Shown here: positions 1 through 8,540 of the stretch, piece after piece | Layout of the letters: the number at the start of each line of letters is the position of its first letter | How positions within the stretch are numbered: the first letter of the stretch is position 1 | Source: JBCDBH01 sp039184055 | GTDB lineage: Bacteria; Acidobacteriota; Thermoanaerobaculia; Multivoradales; J023 | Assembly (NCBI GenBank): GCA_039184055.1 | Contig: JBCDBH010000022.1 | Span: 1-30,996 of the forward strand | Direction of reading: 5' to 3' | DNA: 30,996 nucleotides | Notes under the pieces: generated by a model | Seen by the model: only the letters and a program-made list of their open reading frames with translations | What the model was told of the DNA's origin: nothing | Databases searched by the model: none | Made by a program: the position numbers and the translations under genes

Positions 1-2579
1 CCGGCGGTGAGGCCGAGGCGCGTCAGGGCCGTGCCGCCGACCGTGACCTGTCGGCCACCGGTGCCGGTGAGGCGTAGCCATTTTCGGACGGTCACCGCCA
101 CGGCTTGGAGGTGCTCGCGATCCGTGCCGAGGGCGTCGTTGATGGCTCGCGCGAGCTCGCCCGGCTGAGCCGCGGCGGGCAGGTCGTCCACGGGTACCTG
201 GTGCACCGTTCCCACGCTACCGTTGATGTCGATGCGAAAGTTCAGCGTGGGCGAACCGATCGCCGACAGGTCGAGATTGCGCGTCGTGAGGGTGAAGGAC
301 ACCGGTCGACCGGCTTCGTGACCGTAGGCTCCCACCGGCCGGGAGAGCAACGCGGCGGCCGTGCCACCGAGCACGATGCGCAGGGAGTCTCTCCCCGGGT
401 GCCGGGAGAGGATCTCGACGTTGTAGGCCAGGCCCCAAAAGATGGGGTAGGCGCTGAGCTGGGCGCTACCGCTGTGCTGGCTGACAAAGGCGGCGACCTC
501 ACCGGGCATGGCTCGGGCGAGATCGCGAATGCCCTGGTTACGCCGAAAGGTGATCGAGGTGACGGTGGGAGCCGCCGAGGTGTCGTTGACCACCAGCTCC
601 AAGACGTCACCGTCGGCGAGAGCGTAGGGCCCGGGGCGCATGCTGAAGATGCGCGCCTGGTCGTCGGCCTGGGAAAAGCTCGGCACGAGACCGAGCTTGT
701 CGGCGACGGCCCCGGGTCGAACCTCGAGGGTCGGTTGGCGACCGGCGGCCGCGGCAATCGCCTGGAGCTCGAGGCTGGTGCCGACACCGACCACACTCCA
801 GGTTTCGCCGTCCGTGGTGCCATAGAGACGGTAGTGACGCGTGTGGAACGCGCGTGACGATTTGCGTCGATGGTAGACGGTGTCGCCAGCGAACCGCTGG
901 CCGTCGGTGTCGAGAAAACCGTTCGTCAAGACACGGGCGGAAAACGGTGGAAAGCTCTCGATGAACCGGCCTGGAAACCGAGCTTCCCTGAGCTCGACCT
1001 GGGAGGAGACGAGAAAGCGATACGGATCGTTGGGATCGAAGGCGACAAAACCACCATCGCCTCCCGACACGAAGCGCCACGTACCCCCACCGGTCGTGTA
1101 GTAGGTGCCCATGTCCTGGAGACCACAGCCGTAAAGGGTCGGCAGTCGTGGATGCTGGGTCAGGTCGTAGATTTGGGCCGCCTGCAGACCGTGGTTACGT
1201 GCCTGCCAGCGGATCGTGGTCGAGGTCATGGCGTTGAGCACGGCGATCGAAAAGGTCTGATCTCGACCGTCGGCGTTGAAGTTGCGGGCTGGATAACCCG
1301 TTCCGTTGTGCCAATTTGTGCTCCGACCGACACCGCCGTCGTGAGCGATCCACGCCGGTGGATCGGACGCCACGGTCGGATCGAAGAGGATCTGATGGTG
1401 ATCGGCATGGTGTCCGGGCTCGACCTGATCGATCACCCATGCCGCGGCACGAAGCCAGGTGACCGTGGCGCGGGCACCGGCGGCAGCGGGGTTGTTGGTG
1501 TTGGCGTCACGGGCCACGTAGAGCTCGACCATCCCGGTCAGGATGCGGTCGGGATCGGTGGGATCGACGGCGATACACAGGTTGTAATCACCCTGTTTGG
1601 CATGCAGCCAATCGATGTGATCGTCGAGTAGGTGGCGCACGACACCGCCGATCGGTGACGCGCCGGCATTGCGGAGCCGGTACAGCCCCCAATGTTTCTC
1701 GGCTTCATCGGAGATCCGTACGTAGATCACATCTTGTTGCGAGGCGGCGATCGCCAGCTTGGCGCGCGCTGGTTTGGGGCGGTCGGCGGTCGGTGGCGGC
1801 GTGGTCAGGAGGATGTGATTGACGGCGTTTCTGAAGGCGTTGTCGGCGAGATTCGCCTGCCATGGATCCTCGATGCGGATCACCAGACAATCGTTGCCGG
1901 CGGCGACACCCTGGACGAAGAAGGCGTAGTCGTTGCCGCCGATGCGCGCCAGGCCGACGTCGGATACATAGGTGTCGGCGCGATATTGATTCCAGTTCTC
2001 GCCGCCATCGAGGGTGCGGAAGATGCCCTTCTTACCCACCGCCAAGACGTGCTCGTGATCGCTCGGGTCGATGACCAGCGCGTCGAAATCGCGGCAGTTG
2101 GCGAGCTTTCTGCGCGTTCCGGGATGCGTCCAGCTGTCGCCACCATCGTCACTCCGATAGATTCCCTCGCCATCGATCTTATTCATCTCGCCCGTGGCGA
2201 CGTAGAGGGTCTCGGGTCGGCTGGTGCTGATCGCGATGGCGCCGATACTCAACGACCATCTGTCGTGCCAGAGCGGTCGCCAGCTGTCACCGCCATCGAT
2301 GGTCTTGAACACCCCGCCGCTCGCGGCGCCGGCGTAGAGGATGAGCGGATCGGTGGGGTGGATGGCGAGGGCGCGGATACGTCCAGCGAGGTTGCGTGGG
2401 CCGGTGTAGATCCAATTGGGTTGGCCCTCTACCGGATCGCGCTCACCGACACCGCCGGTGTCATCGCCGCCACCCGGAGCGCTCACGCCTTCCGGGTCGT
2501 CCGCGAACCGTTTCGCCCAGGCGTCGCGAACATCCTGTGGTGCGTCGAAGTCGTGGAGATCGGTGTCGGTGTCGCTCAT
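1..2579 (-). CDS. Asp-box (BNR/sialidase-like) beta-propeller exterior protein, partial (3' end off window)
   Basis: An uninterrupted minus-strand frame runs from an ATG at 2579 to the left edge: 859 codons with no stop. It starts 10 nt after the collagen-fibre gene ends. Residues ~60-240 contain Asp-box repeats of the S/T-x-D-G-G-x-S/T-W type, ending at W100, W150 and W196, with a fourth (TTDGETW) ending at W594. Strands such as HPTDPLILYAG lie between them. This pattern is typical of sialidase/VPS10/BNR beta-propellers, which often bind glycans or proteins. Catalytic sialidase residues were not identified, so binding is more likely than hydrolysis. After ~600, two or three related beta modules each end near a GRQ...LGL motif, as in modular phage fibres. 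The initial MSDTDTDLHDFDAP is acidic and has no signal peptide. The position at the distal end of a tail operon suggests a fibre, receptor-binding protein or cargo; that role is inferred. Confidence 0.8.
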   Translation of the reverse strand, partial: MSDTDTDLHDFDAPQDVRDAWAKRFADDPEGVSAPGGGDDTGGVGERDPVEGQPNWIYTGPRNLAGRIRALAIHPTDPLILYAGAASGGVFKTIDGGDSWRPLWHDRWSLSIGAIAISTSRPETLYVATGEMNKIDGEGIYRSDDGGDSWTHPGTRRKLANCRDFDALVIDPSDHEHVLAVGKKGIFRTLDGGENWNQYRADTYVSDVGLARIGGNDYAFFVQGVAAGNDCLVIRIEDPWQANLADNAFRNAVNHILLTTPPPTADRPKPARAKLAIAASQQDVIYVRISDEAEKHWGLYRLRNAGASPIGGVVRHLLDDHIDWLHAKQGDYNLCIAVDPTDPDRILTGMVELYVARDANTNNPAAAGARATVTWLRAAAWVIDQVEPGHHADHHQILFDPTVASDPPAWIAHDGGVGRSTNWHNGTGYPARNFNADGRDQTFSIAVLNAMTSTTIRWQARNHGLQAAQIYDLTQHPRLPTLYGCGLQDMGTYYTTGGGTWRFVSGGDGGFVAFDPNDPYRFLVSSQVELREARFPGRFIESFPPFSARVLTNGFLDTDGQRFAGDTVYHRRKSSRAFHTRHYRLYGTTDGETWSVVGVGTSLELQAIAAAAGRQPTLEVRPGAVADKLGLVPSFSQADDQARIFSMRPGPYALADGDVLELVVNDTSAAPTVTSITFRRNQGIRDLARAMPGEVAAFVSQHSGSAQLSAYPIFWGLAYNVEILSRHPGRDSLRIVLGGTAAALLSRPVGAYGHEAGRPVSFTLTTRNLDLSAIGSPTLNFRIDINGSVGTVHQVPVDDLPAAAQPGELARAINDALGTDREHLQAVAVTVRKWLRLTGTGGRQVTVGGTALTRLGLTA

Positions 2580-2589
2580 GATTCCAGGC

Positions 2590-4023
2590 TCACTGTGGTC
2601 GCAGGCTCAGCCAGCTGCGGAACCGACCCCCGGGAGCGAGCGTGCGACGAAGTTGATCGTCGGAGATCGGGAGCTCGTGCGCGGTGGCGAAGCTGCTCGC
2701 CACGGGTACGGCGCGGCGGTCGAAGAGAACGTTGCAATCGAGCTCGATGGTGACGATTCGGGCGCCGCTGCGTCTGAGCTCGAAGTTGAGGACTTGCTGA
2801 TCGAGAAGGGTTTTCCAGCGCACCGTACGCGTGTCGATCTCGGCGCGTCCGGGAACGACACGGACGAGTAGGTCCTGGTTGTTCGGATCGTCCGGGGCGA
2901 AGCTGACGCGGAGAAGACCCGCTAGGAAACGCTGGTTGAGCGGATTGTCGATGCGGTCGTCGCATTCGATGGTGAGCTCGCGAAGGGTCGCCACCGCTTC
3001 CTCGATGGTGAGCGACCGACGTGGGTTCCAGCTGACGCTGTCGATCCGGGTGAGCTCGAGGTCGAGACCGGTCCCCGGTTCTCCCCGGAGGCCTCGCTGG
3101 CCCCGTGGGCCTCGGGCGCCCTGTGGTCCCGCTTCGCCCTGTGGTCCCGCTTCGCCTCTAGGACCGGGCTCACCCTGTGTTCCTGGTTCGCCTCGTGGGC
3201 CTCGCTGGCCTCGCTGGCCTCGGACACCCTGTGGTCCCGGCGTTCCAGGCTCGCCTTGGAGACCCGTCTCACCCTGTGCCCCCGTCTCGCCTCGTGGTCC
3301 GATTTCACCTTGGAGTCCAGGCTCGCCTTGCGGTCCTTGTGGTCCCGCTTCGCCCTGCGGCCCGAGGGGTCCGGGTTCACCTTGTGGTCCGGGAGGCCCG
3401 GGCTCACCCTGTGACCCGGGAGGCCCGGGCTCACCCTGTGACCCGGGCGTGCTGGCGATCGAAAGGCCGGTCGTGCCGGTGGCGGGTCCGTCGAAACGCC
3501 AGAAGCCGTCGGTGTCTTCGACATGCTCGCCGGTATGGCGATGGCTGGCGGCAGTGAGAAAGAGACCGCTGTCCTGCTGCGCGATGAGGCCGTCATCGCC
3601 ACGTTCGAGCGCGCCGACCACCAACGTTCCCTCGGCCGGCTCGTCGGCGGTGGCGATCTCGACGCCGGTGTCGAAGAAGACGATGGTGGCTTCGTCTTCC
3701 AGTCGTACCGCTGGATCGTCGCGCTCGGTCGAACGGAGGACGACGAAAAAGGGACCGGCGCCGTCGGCGGGAAGATCGAGGTCGACGGCTTCATCGAGCG
3801 CGAAGCGCTCACCGTGGATGCCGAAGGCGAGGCCGGCGCTGAGGCTCGCGGCCGTGCCGTCATCGGACACGATGAGTCGCAGCCCGTAGGCGATCCGACC
3901 CCCGGGACCGAGGATGCGATGCAGGTCGTCGACCGCGGTGGCGAGCGAGCGCTGGAGATGCTCGAGATGCCGCGCGGTGACCCGCATGCCGGGAAGAAAA
4001 CGAGTGTGAGACCGGTGGATCAT
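2590..4023 (-). CDS. Collagen-like tail fibre protein
   Basis: This 477-aa protein begins at an ATG overlapping the preceding stop codon (ATGA, 4020-4023). That start is preferred over an ORF extension reaching 4125 because the 4-nt overlap is the operon's usual junction. Residues 1-193 form a globular head beginning MIHRSHTRFLPGM, followed by helix and beta strands. Residues 194-319 are 42 uninterrupted Gly-X-Y triplets rich in GEP, GPQ, GPR and GQR. Residues 320-477 form a second, beta-rich globular domain. Collagen triplets trimerise into rigid rods and are known in phage tail fibres and bacterial surface proteins. At about 0.29 nm per residue the rod would be roughly 36 nm. The head may attach to the baseplate and the C-terminus may be the distal tip; both are inferred. 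No signal peptide is present, consistent with assembly in the cytoplasm. Confidence 0.88.
   Translation of the reverse strand: MIHRSHTRFLPGMRVTARHLEHLQRSLATAVDDLHRILGPGGRIAYGLRLIVSDDGTAASLSAGLAFGIHGERFALDEAVDLDLPADGAGPFFVVLRSTERDDPAVRLEDEATIVFFDTGVEIATADEPAEGTLVVGALERGDDGLIAQQDSGLFLTAASHRHTGEHVEDTDGFWRFDGPATGTTGLSIASTPGSQGEPGPPGSQGEPGPPGPQGEPGPLGPQGEAGPQGPQGEPGLQGEIGPRGETGAQGETGLQGEPGTPGPQGVRGQRGQRGPRGEPGTQGEPGPRGEAGPQGEAGPQGARGPRGQRGLRGEPGTGLDLELTRIDSVSWNPRRSLTIEEAVATLRELTIECDDRIDNPLNQRFLAGLLRVSFAPDDPNNQDLLVRVVPGRAEIDTRTVRWKTLLDQQVLNFELRRSGARIVTIELDCNVLFDRRAVPVASSFATAHELPISDDQLRRTLAPGGRFRSWLSLRPQ
3067..3444 (-). repeat. Collagen Gly-X-Y coding repeat (42 triplets)
   Basis: The stretch encodes 42 consecutive Gly-X-Y triplets in the fibre gene. 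At its 5' end (3391-3444) two perfect tandem 27-bp units encode GSQGEPGPP twice, which indicates recent growth by duplication. Shorter Gly-X-Y repeats fill the rest. Confidence 0.95.
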
Positions 4024-5624
4024 GTCGGCTCCACGGGACGGTAGATGACCCGGACGTTCTCGACGCTGAGCGTGAGCGCCGCGAAAAGGGTGAGGGTCAG
4101 GGTGAGGGCACCGACCCGTCGCCACTTCGGGAGCTCGAGTCGGACGCCGGTACCTTGGTCGGAGAGGGCCAGCGACACACCCACGGGGCTCGCCGTGTCG
4201 CTATGGCCGACCTCGAGCGTCACGGCGGGAAGGGGGGCGCGGTCCGGTGCTTCACCGATCACGCGCAGCACGGCATCGAAGCTCTGTGCCGGGCTGCCGG
4301 CGATCGTCGGCAGCGGACGAAAGGGGCCGCTGGGAAGACCGATATGGAGGCTCGGGTCGGTGTCGACGCTCACCACGGGTGTGTGTATCCGTCCTCGGTT
4401 GGTGTGGATCACCATCCAGAGATCGTGCCCGTCGAGGCTCATGGGGGTGGCGAGCGGCAGGGTCATCCAGGTCGGCGTCTCGGTGGCCGGGACGGTGATC
4501 GGACCGAGCGTACCGACATCGAGCGGATCGCCCGGTTTGCCACCCGCGTCGTGATGCAGCACGGCGCTGAGCTCGGCTTCCTGGTCGGTGGTGAGCCACA
4601 GCCGAACGCCGTGTAGCCGAGAGAAATTCGTCAGCACCGAGTCGGTACCGAGCCGGATCGCCGCCGAGCGTTCCGGGGTCAGGGTCAGCTCGGCGTCGCC
4701 CGAGGTGTCGGGGCCGGTCGGTGGCAGGGTGCGGGTGGCTGGCGGTGTGCCACGCAGGGTCAGATGAAGAGCGTGGAGCTCCCATCCCGAAGCCGCCTCG
4801 GGGAGGGAGAGGTCGAGGCTTCGCGCACCTTCTTCCGAGGTGGTCACGGTCCGCGCCAGGCCTTCGGGAAAGGTGACGACGTGGGTACCGAAGGCGTTGA
4901 GGGTCTGCGTCGTCACGTCGAGCACGCCGGGGGTGCGCGCGGTGAGGATGATCGGCACGACGACGTCACCCGTCGTGGCTTCGTCGAGCACCTGTTGCAA
5001 CACGGCGGTGATGTCGACGTCGATCTGGTAGTCCGTCCAGCCGGCGCTGTCCTTGGCGACCGGGCCACGGAAGCTCCAGGCCTGCCGACCACCCACCGTC
5101 AGCTCGAGATCCGCCGGTGGCGACGGCAGGTGGACGAATCCAGTGGCGAGCGTCGCCGGTGTGATCGAGTTGGCGAATGCGAGTAGCAGTCGCTCGGTTT
5201 GGATTTCCGCTTTGCCGTCCCAGTCTCGACCGGCGAACTCAGTGCCGATCCAGGGTGTGATCGTCATCGTCGGGTCGGCCGTGGGAGGGACGACCTTCGA
5301 GACCGTCCGCAGACTCTGGAAGTCGATAATGAGCTGGTTCGAGGCGCTGTCGGGCTCGCCGGTCGCCGCGCGTACCTGCGCGACGGTCGAGATTTCCTGC
5401 CGTCCCGCGGGCTTGGCCGTCACCTGCACCGTCGCCGACTTGATCACCGTGCCCGCGGCGAGGGTTTCGCTGTGCTCGGCTTGAAGGCTGCTGGCGACCG
5501 GTGGACGCGCCGGTGCCCGTGGAGGGGCACCGAGCAACACACCTTGGACCGTGTTGGTGACCACGGTTTGGCCACCGATCCACTGCGTGTCGCGCAGCTG
5601 GAGCTCCAAGTCCGAGATCTTCAC
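4020..5624 (-). CDS. Beta-rich injection-system protein of unknown function
   Basis: This 534-aa protein starts at a GTG overlapping the previous stop (GTGA, 5621-5624) and ends in an ATGA overlap with the collagen fibre gene, so it should be translated in step with its neighbours. I do not recognise the family. It looks like several beta-sandwich domains: an N-terminal segment beginning KISDLELQLRDTQW, a Pro/Ala linker near residues 33-45, a jelly-roll-like region at ~110-260 and another at ~280-430. The last 40 residues hold a strongly hydrophobic strand (TLTLTLFAALTLSV). It has no signal peptide. By position, between the PASTA-like and collagen proteins, it may be a fibre-anchoring or outer baseplate component, or a carbohydrate-binding decoration. 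The function is inferred from context only. Confidence 0.72.
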   Translation of the reverse strand: MKISDLELQLRDTQWIGGQTVVTNTVQGVLLGAPPRAPARPPVASSLQAEHSETLAAGTVIKSATVQVTAKPAGRQEISTVAQVRAATGEPDSASNQLIIDFQSLRTVSKVVPPTADPTMTITPWIGTEFAGRDWDGKAEIQTERLLLAFANSITPATLATGFVHLPSPPADLELTVGGRQAWSFRGPVAKDSAGWTDYQIDVDITAVLQQVLDEATTGDVVVPIILTARTPGVLDVTTQTLNAFGTHVVTFPEGLARTVTTSEEGARSLDLSLPEAASGWELHALHLTLRGTPPATRTLPPTGPDTSGDAELTLTPERSAAIRLGTDSVLTNFSRLHGVRLWLTTDQEAELSAVLHHDAGGKPGDPLDVGTLGPITVPATETPTWMTLPLATPMSLDGHDLWMVIHTNRGRIHTPVVSVDTDPSLHIGLPSGPFRPLPTIAGSPAQSFDAVLRVIGEAPDRAPLPAVTLEVGHSDTASPVGVSLALSDQGTGVRLELPKWRRVGALTLTLTLFAALTLSVENVRVIYRPVEPT

Positions 5625-6250
5625 TCGTCGCCGCCGGTAAAGGCGAAGGCCGTGCGTAGCGACAGGAAGGCGGCGCCTAGGCTGCGCTTGGGATCGCTCT
5701 CGTCGATCTCGACGTTGTCACCGAGGGCGACACGCAGGGTCTGTCGGTCGTCGTCGTCGAGATCGTCGAGGTTCGCTTTCCTGATGAGCAGGTCGCGAAT
5801 CGGCGCGTTGGGAGCCAGGATCTCTTCGTTGATTTCACCGAGGGTTTTTTGGTCGAAGGCGAGGTGCCCGCCGGCGAAGACACCACCTGGAATCCCGAGA
5901 CCCGACGTGGTGACGAGGTCGATCGTCGTGCCGACGCGAATCGGTGTGCCCGCGGGGATACTTTGCTTGATGACGCGCGTCCGGAAGACGGGCTGTCGGC
6001 CGATGAAATCGTCGAAGCGATCGGCATCGAAGCCGATCGACGGCACTTCGAAACCGTCACGGATCACCTGGGGCGCTTCGATTTTGGCGCCGACGTCGAT
6101 CACCACGGGCCGCGTGGGGGTGAACACATTGACCGGGATGTTCGGAATGAGGTTGCGACCGGCGATGGCCGCGGCGGCCGGTATGTCCGCGAGCACCGGC
6201 GAGATGCGGCCTGGCAGGTTGGCCGAGAAGCGATTCGGACCGTTCGACAT
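5621..6250 (-). CDS. PASTA-like small baseplate/fibre-associated protein
   Basis: A 209-aa protein with a clear Shine-Dalgarno (AGGAGG, 6 nt before the ATG). The N-terminus is Pro/Asn-rich. Residues ~90-116 contain VIKQSIPAGTPIRVGTTIDL, which matches the second half of a PASTA repeat (V..Q.P..G..v..G..v.l). The C-terminal half is acidic and helical, including an LDDLDDDDRQTL segment, and ends in FTGGDE. The preceding gene also carries PASTA repeats, so the pair may derive from an old duplication or work together. PASTA domains are known for binding muropeptides or beta-lactams in kinases and penicillin-binding proteins, and they also occur as simple adhesive modules. A role at the baseplate periphery is inferred from position. 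Confidence 0.7.
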   Translation of the reverse strand: MSNGPNRFSANLPGRISPVLADIPAAAAIAGRNLIPNIPVNVFTPTRPVVIDVGAKIEAPQVIRDGFEVPSIGFDADRFDDFIGRQPVFRTRVIKQSIPAGTPIRVGTTIDLVTTSGLGIPGGVFAGGHLAFDQKTLGEINEEILAPNAPIRDLLIRKANLDDLDDDDRQTLRVALGDNVEIDESDPKRSLGAAFLSLRTAFAFTGGDE

Positions 6251-6273
6251 GGGTTTCCTCCTATCTCAGTCGG

Positions 6274-7014
6274 TCAGCTGCCGCCGCCGAACACCGTTTT
6301 GATCTCACCGACCACCAAGCCGAGTCGGCCGAGCACCTCTTTGGCTTCGTTGGGGCTGAGGCCGACCAGATTCGGCATCTCGACCACGGGCTCCTCGACC
6401 AGACTGGCCGAGAGCACCAGGCGCGCCCCGGTGGCGGGTAGGGTCTCGCCGGCTCGGGGTTGCTGGGCCAACACCACGGTGGAGCGGTAGTCGTCGGGAA
6501 GATTGCTCCCGGACAACACGCGACCGGTGATGTCGATCAGCACGTCGGCACGGCTCCCGGCCTCCTTCAGTGCGGCGATGGCTTCGAAGGCGCGCATACC
6601 AAAGACGTCGGGCATCGCCGCCCTGGTACGTTCGAGGGTGATGGCGAGGGGCTCCGTCGCCGGCGCGTCGGCCGCCGGTGCGGTGAAGGGAACACTCCGC
6701 GCCACGAATCCGGGCGCGGTGACGTGCGCGGTCCATTCGCCAGCCGACAACCCGCCGAGCACATAGCTTTGGGTGCGATCGATCTGCGGTGGGATCGCCG
6801 CCACCGGGGCGCCACCCGATGCCGGTACGGCGACCACGGTCGCCGTGGCGATGGGCCCACCGTCACCGACCACCCGGACCTCGAAGACGGTGCTACCGAT
6901 CGTCTGGGCGAAGTCGTAGAGCCGGTCGACGGCGTCGATGATCCCGTTCCACCCCTGGGCGGTGATCGGTTGGCCAGGATTGGCTCTGGCCAGTGCCGGT
7001 TTGTCTAGCGCCAT
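6274..7014 (-). CDS. Carboxypeptidase-regulatory-like plus PASTA-domain tail protein
   Basis: A 246-aa protein. The chosen ATG at 7014 has an AAAGGAG Shine-Dalgarno 10 nt upstream; a TTG at 7038 would extend it by 8 residues but lacks such support. The N-terminal 40 residues hold a QPITAQGWNGIIDAVDRL helix of a kind common at the start of tail fibre proteins. Residues ~44-128 look like a carboxypeptidase-regulatory/PEGA beta-sandwich (LGGLSAGEWTAHVTAPGF). Residues ~133-205 form a full PASTA repeat (MPDVFGM... to ...QQPRAGETLPATG...) and 210-244 a half repeat (MPNLVGLSPNEAKEVLGRLGL). It follows the gpI-like gene, where phages place fibres. It may be a peptidoglycan- or surface-binding fibre adaptor; the function is inferred. 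Confidence 0.78.
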   Translation of the reverse strand: MALDKPALARANPGQPITAQGWNGIIDAVDRLYDFAQTIGSTVFEVRVVGDGGPIATATVVAVPASGGAPVAAIPPQIDRTQSYVLGGLSAGEWTAHVTAPGFVARSVPFTAPAADAPATEPLAITLERTRAAMPDVFGMRAFEAIAALKEAGSRADVLIDITGRVLSGSNLPDDYRSTVVLAQQPRAGETLPATGARLVLSASLVEEPVVEMPNLVGLSPNEAKEVLGRLGLVVGEIKTVFGGGS

Positions 7015-7034
7015 CGGGTGCGCTCTCCTTTCTG

Positions 7035-8540
7035 TCAACTCTCGGGTTGTGACGTTCCATCAGGCCACAAACGGGTGCCGAGGACGATGTCCTCGAACCC
7101 CCACGCGCCACCATCGCGTGGCAGTCGGCCCTGTTCCAAAGTCCATTGATCGTCGGCGTACGCGGTATAGACGTGAATCCCCGCGGCCGCGTGCCGCCTC
7201 AGCTTGGTGCGCACGTGCTCGCGGACCGGAATCTCGTCGGCGACGTCGAGCACGGTGAGTCGTTCCGGCAGCCACACTCGGACCGCGAACGGCTCGCGTT
7301 CGTGCCAGCGGAGCCCGACTTTGCCGGCTTTGGGCTTCGAAGATTCGTCGTGACTGGCGAAATGCGAGCGATCCCAGCTGCCGGCGGCGAAAAAGGGCAG
7401 CGCGCCGACCTCTTGGTTGTCGTCGTCGAGGGTGTCGTCGACGGTGCCGAAGTGGGCGATCTGGACGAAGAACGCCCAGCGATTCTCACCGACCTGGAGC
7501 TGCGGCAGCGTCGGTGGTGGCTCGGCGTCGAAGGGCGTGATCACCGAGAACACGGCGTCGCTCGGGCTCGGTTGCTCGGCGTCGGCGAAGAGAAAATCTT
7601 GGTCGGTGCTCGTGGGACGGGGTGGACCCTCGGCGTAGACCGCGCCCGCGACGCCGTAGGCACGCTCGCTGACGTCCTCACCGTCGAGGGTCACCCGGCC
7701 GTCGGTGGAAAAGACCAGCTCGCTGTCGGCCGGCACGCGATCGTCGAAGCCCACGCCGACACCGCTCGTCGTGTGCACCACCATCGGACCACCGGTGTGC
7801 TCGTCGATGCCGGTGACGATGACCGCCACCGGTACCGGGCCGAAGCCGGCACGCAAGAAGCCGAAGCGCTGGGCGTGAGGATAGGGGGTGGCATCGAGCT
7901 CTTCGAGCCGGAGCGGGTTTTCTTCGAGGGCGATCAGATCGGTGGTGACGCGAGGGGTTTGTTCGGCGGTGTGAAAGCGGTCACGACAGGTGCCGACGTG
8001 CCAAAAGCCCTCGTCGTCGGGGTGGGTGATGTCGAGCAGCTCGAGATCGAGCAGGTTGGCCGTGGCTCCGAGCAAGGCGCCGATGGTGCCGCCAGCGTGG
8101 TGGAGGTCGATCGTTCGACGCACGCGTCGTCGGACTAGATCGAGCTCGAACCGATGCTCGAGCAACGCGTCGAAGCTCTCGTCGACCGGTAGCGCGAGCA
8201 ATTGGGTGAGCGTGGCGCGCGCCTCGTCATCACCCTCGTGATGGGCCGCTACGACGATCCGCAAGCGTTCGATCCGGCGCGTCAACAAAGTGAAATCGTT
8301 GGCGCCGAGACCATGAAGCGCGCCGAGCTGAAGGAGGTCGGCGAGCTCGTCGGCATGACCGAGCCGGTGTGCCCGTCGCACCCGACCGAGCTGGGTGGTC
8401 AGAGGATCGAGACCACCGGCCAAGACATCGGTGAGCCGACCGATCGTCTTGCCGGGAGCGGTGGCGTCGAGATGGCAGGGTAGGCGAGCCAGCACGGTAC
8501 GCGCGCGGGCGCTCGGTGAGGTCGTGAAGCGGTCGCTCAT
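7035..8540 (-). CDS. Baseplate wedge protein, phage gpI-like, with insertion
   Basis: This 501-aa protein starts at an ATG overlapping the gpJ-like stop (ATGA, 8537-8540). A longer frame to 8594 is disfavoured because it would run through the gpJ gene end. The position right after gpJ is the usual gpI position in P2- and Mu-like tails. Residues ~1-190 are helical, with an RLPCHLDATAPGKTIGRLTDVLAG start and the motif HHAGGTIGALLGAT, similar in style to gpI-like wedge proteins. Residues ~200-430 are beta-rich and acidic and make the protein far longer than P2 gpI (~180 aa). The end (VREHVRTKLRRHAAAGIHVY) resembles the conserved C-terminal part of this family. The insertion may form a fibre-docking domain. 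Assignment rests on synteny plus partial motif likeness. Confidence 0.75.
   Translation of the reverse strand: MSDRFTTSPSARARTVLARLPCHLDATAPGKTIGRLTDVLAGGLDPLTTQLGRVRRAHRLGHADELADLLQLGALHGLGANDFTLLTRRIERLRIVVAAHHEGDDEARATLTQLLALPVDESFDALLEHRFELDLVRRRVRRTIDLHHAGGTIGALLGATANLLDLELLDITHPDDEGFWHVGTCRDRFHTAEQTPRVTTDLIALEENPLRLEELDATPYPHAQRFGFLRAGFGPVPVAVIVTGIDEHTGGPMVVHTTSGVGVGFDDRVPADSELVFSTDGRVTLDGEDVSERAYGVAGAVYAEGPPRPTSTDQDFLFADAEQPSPSDAVFSVITPFDAEPPPTLPQLQVGENRWAFFVQIAHFGTVDDTLDDDNQEVGALPFFAAGSWDRSHFASHDESSKPKAGKVGLRWHEREPFAVRVWLPERLTVLDVADEIPVREHVRTKLRRHAAAGIHVYTAYADDQWTLEQGRLPRDGGAWGFEDIVLGTRLWPDGTSQPES

Noticed and set aside
105..2753. Long plus-strand open frames (105-857, 870-1631, 1692-2753)
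   Set aside because: They are antisense shadows of the continuous minus-strand Asp-box gene, whose 859 codons carry recognisable repeats; the plus frames show only GC-rich low-complexity translation.
2831..3889. Plus-strand frame with Gly/Pro/Cys-rich, collagen-looking translation
   Set aside because: It is the mirror of the collagen repeat on the minus strand; Gly-X-Y coding DNA yields Pro-rich repeats on the opposite strand too. The minus frame has globular flanks and operon overlaps.
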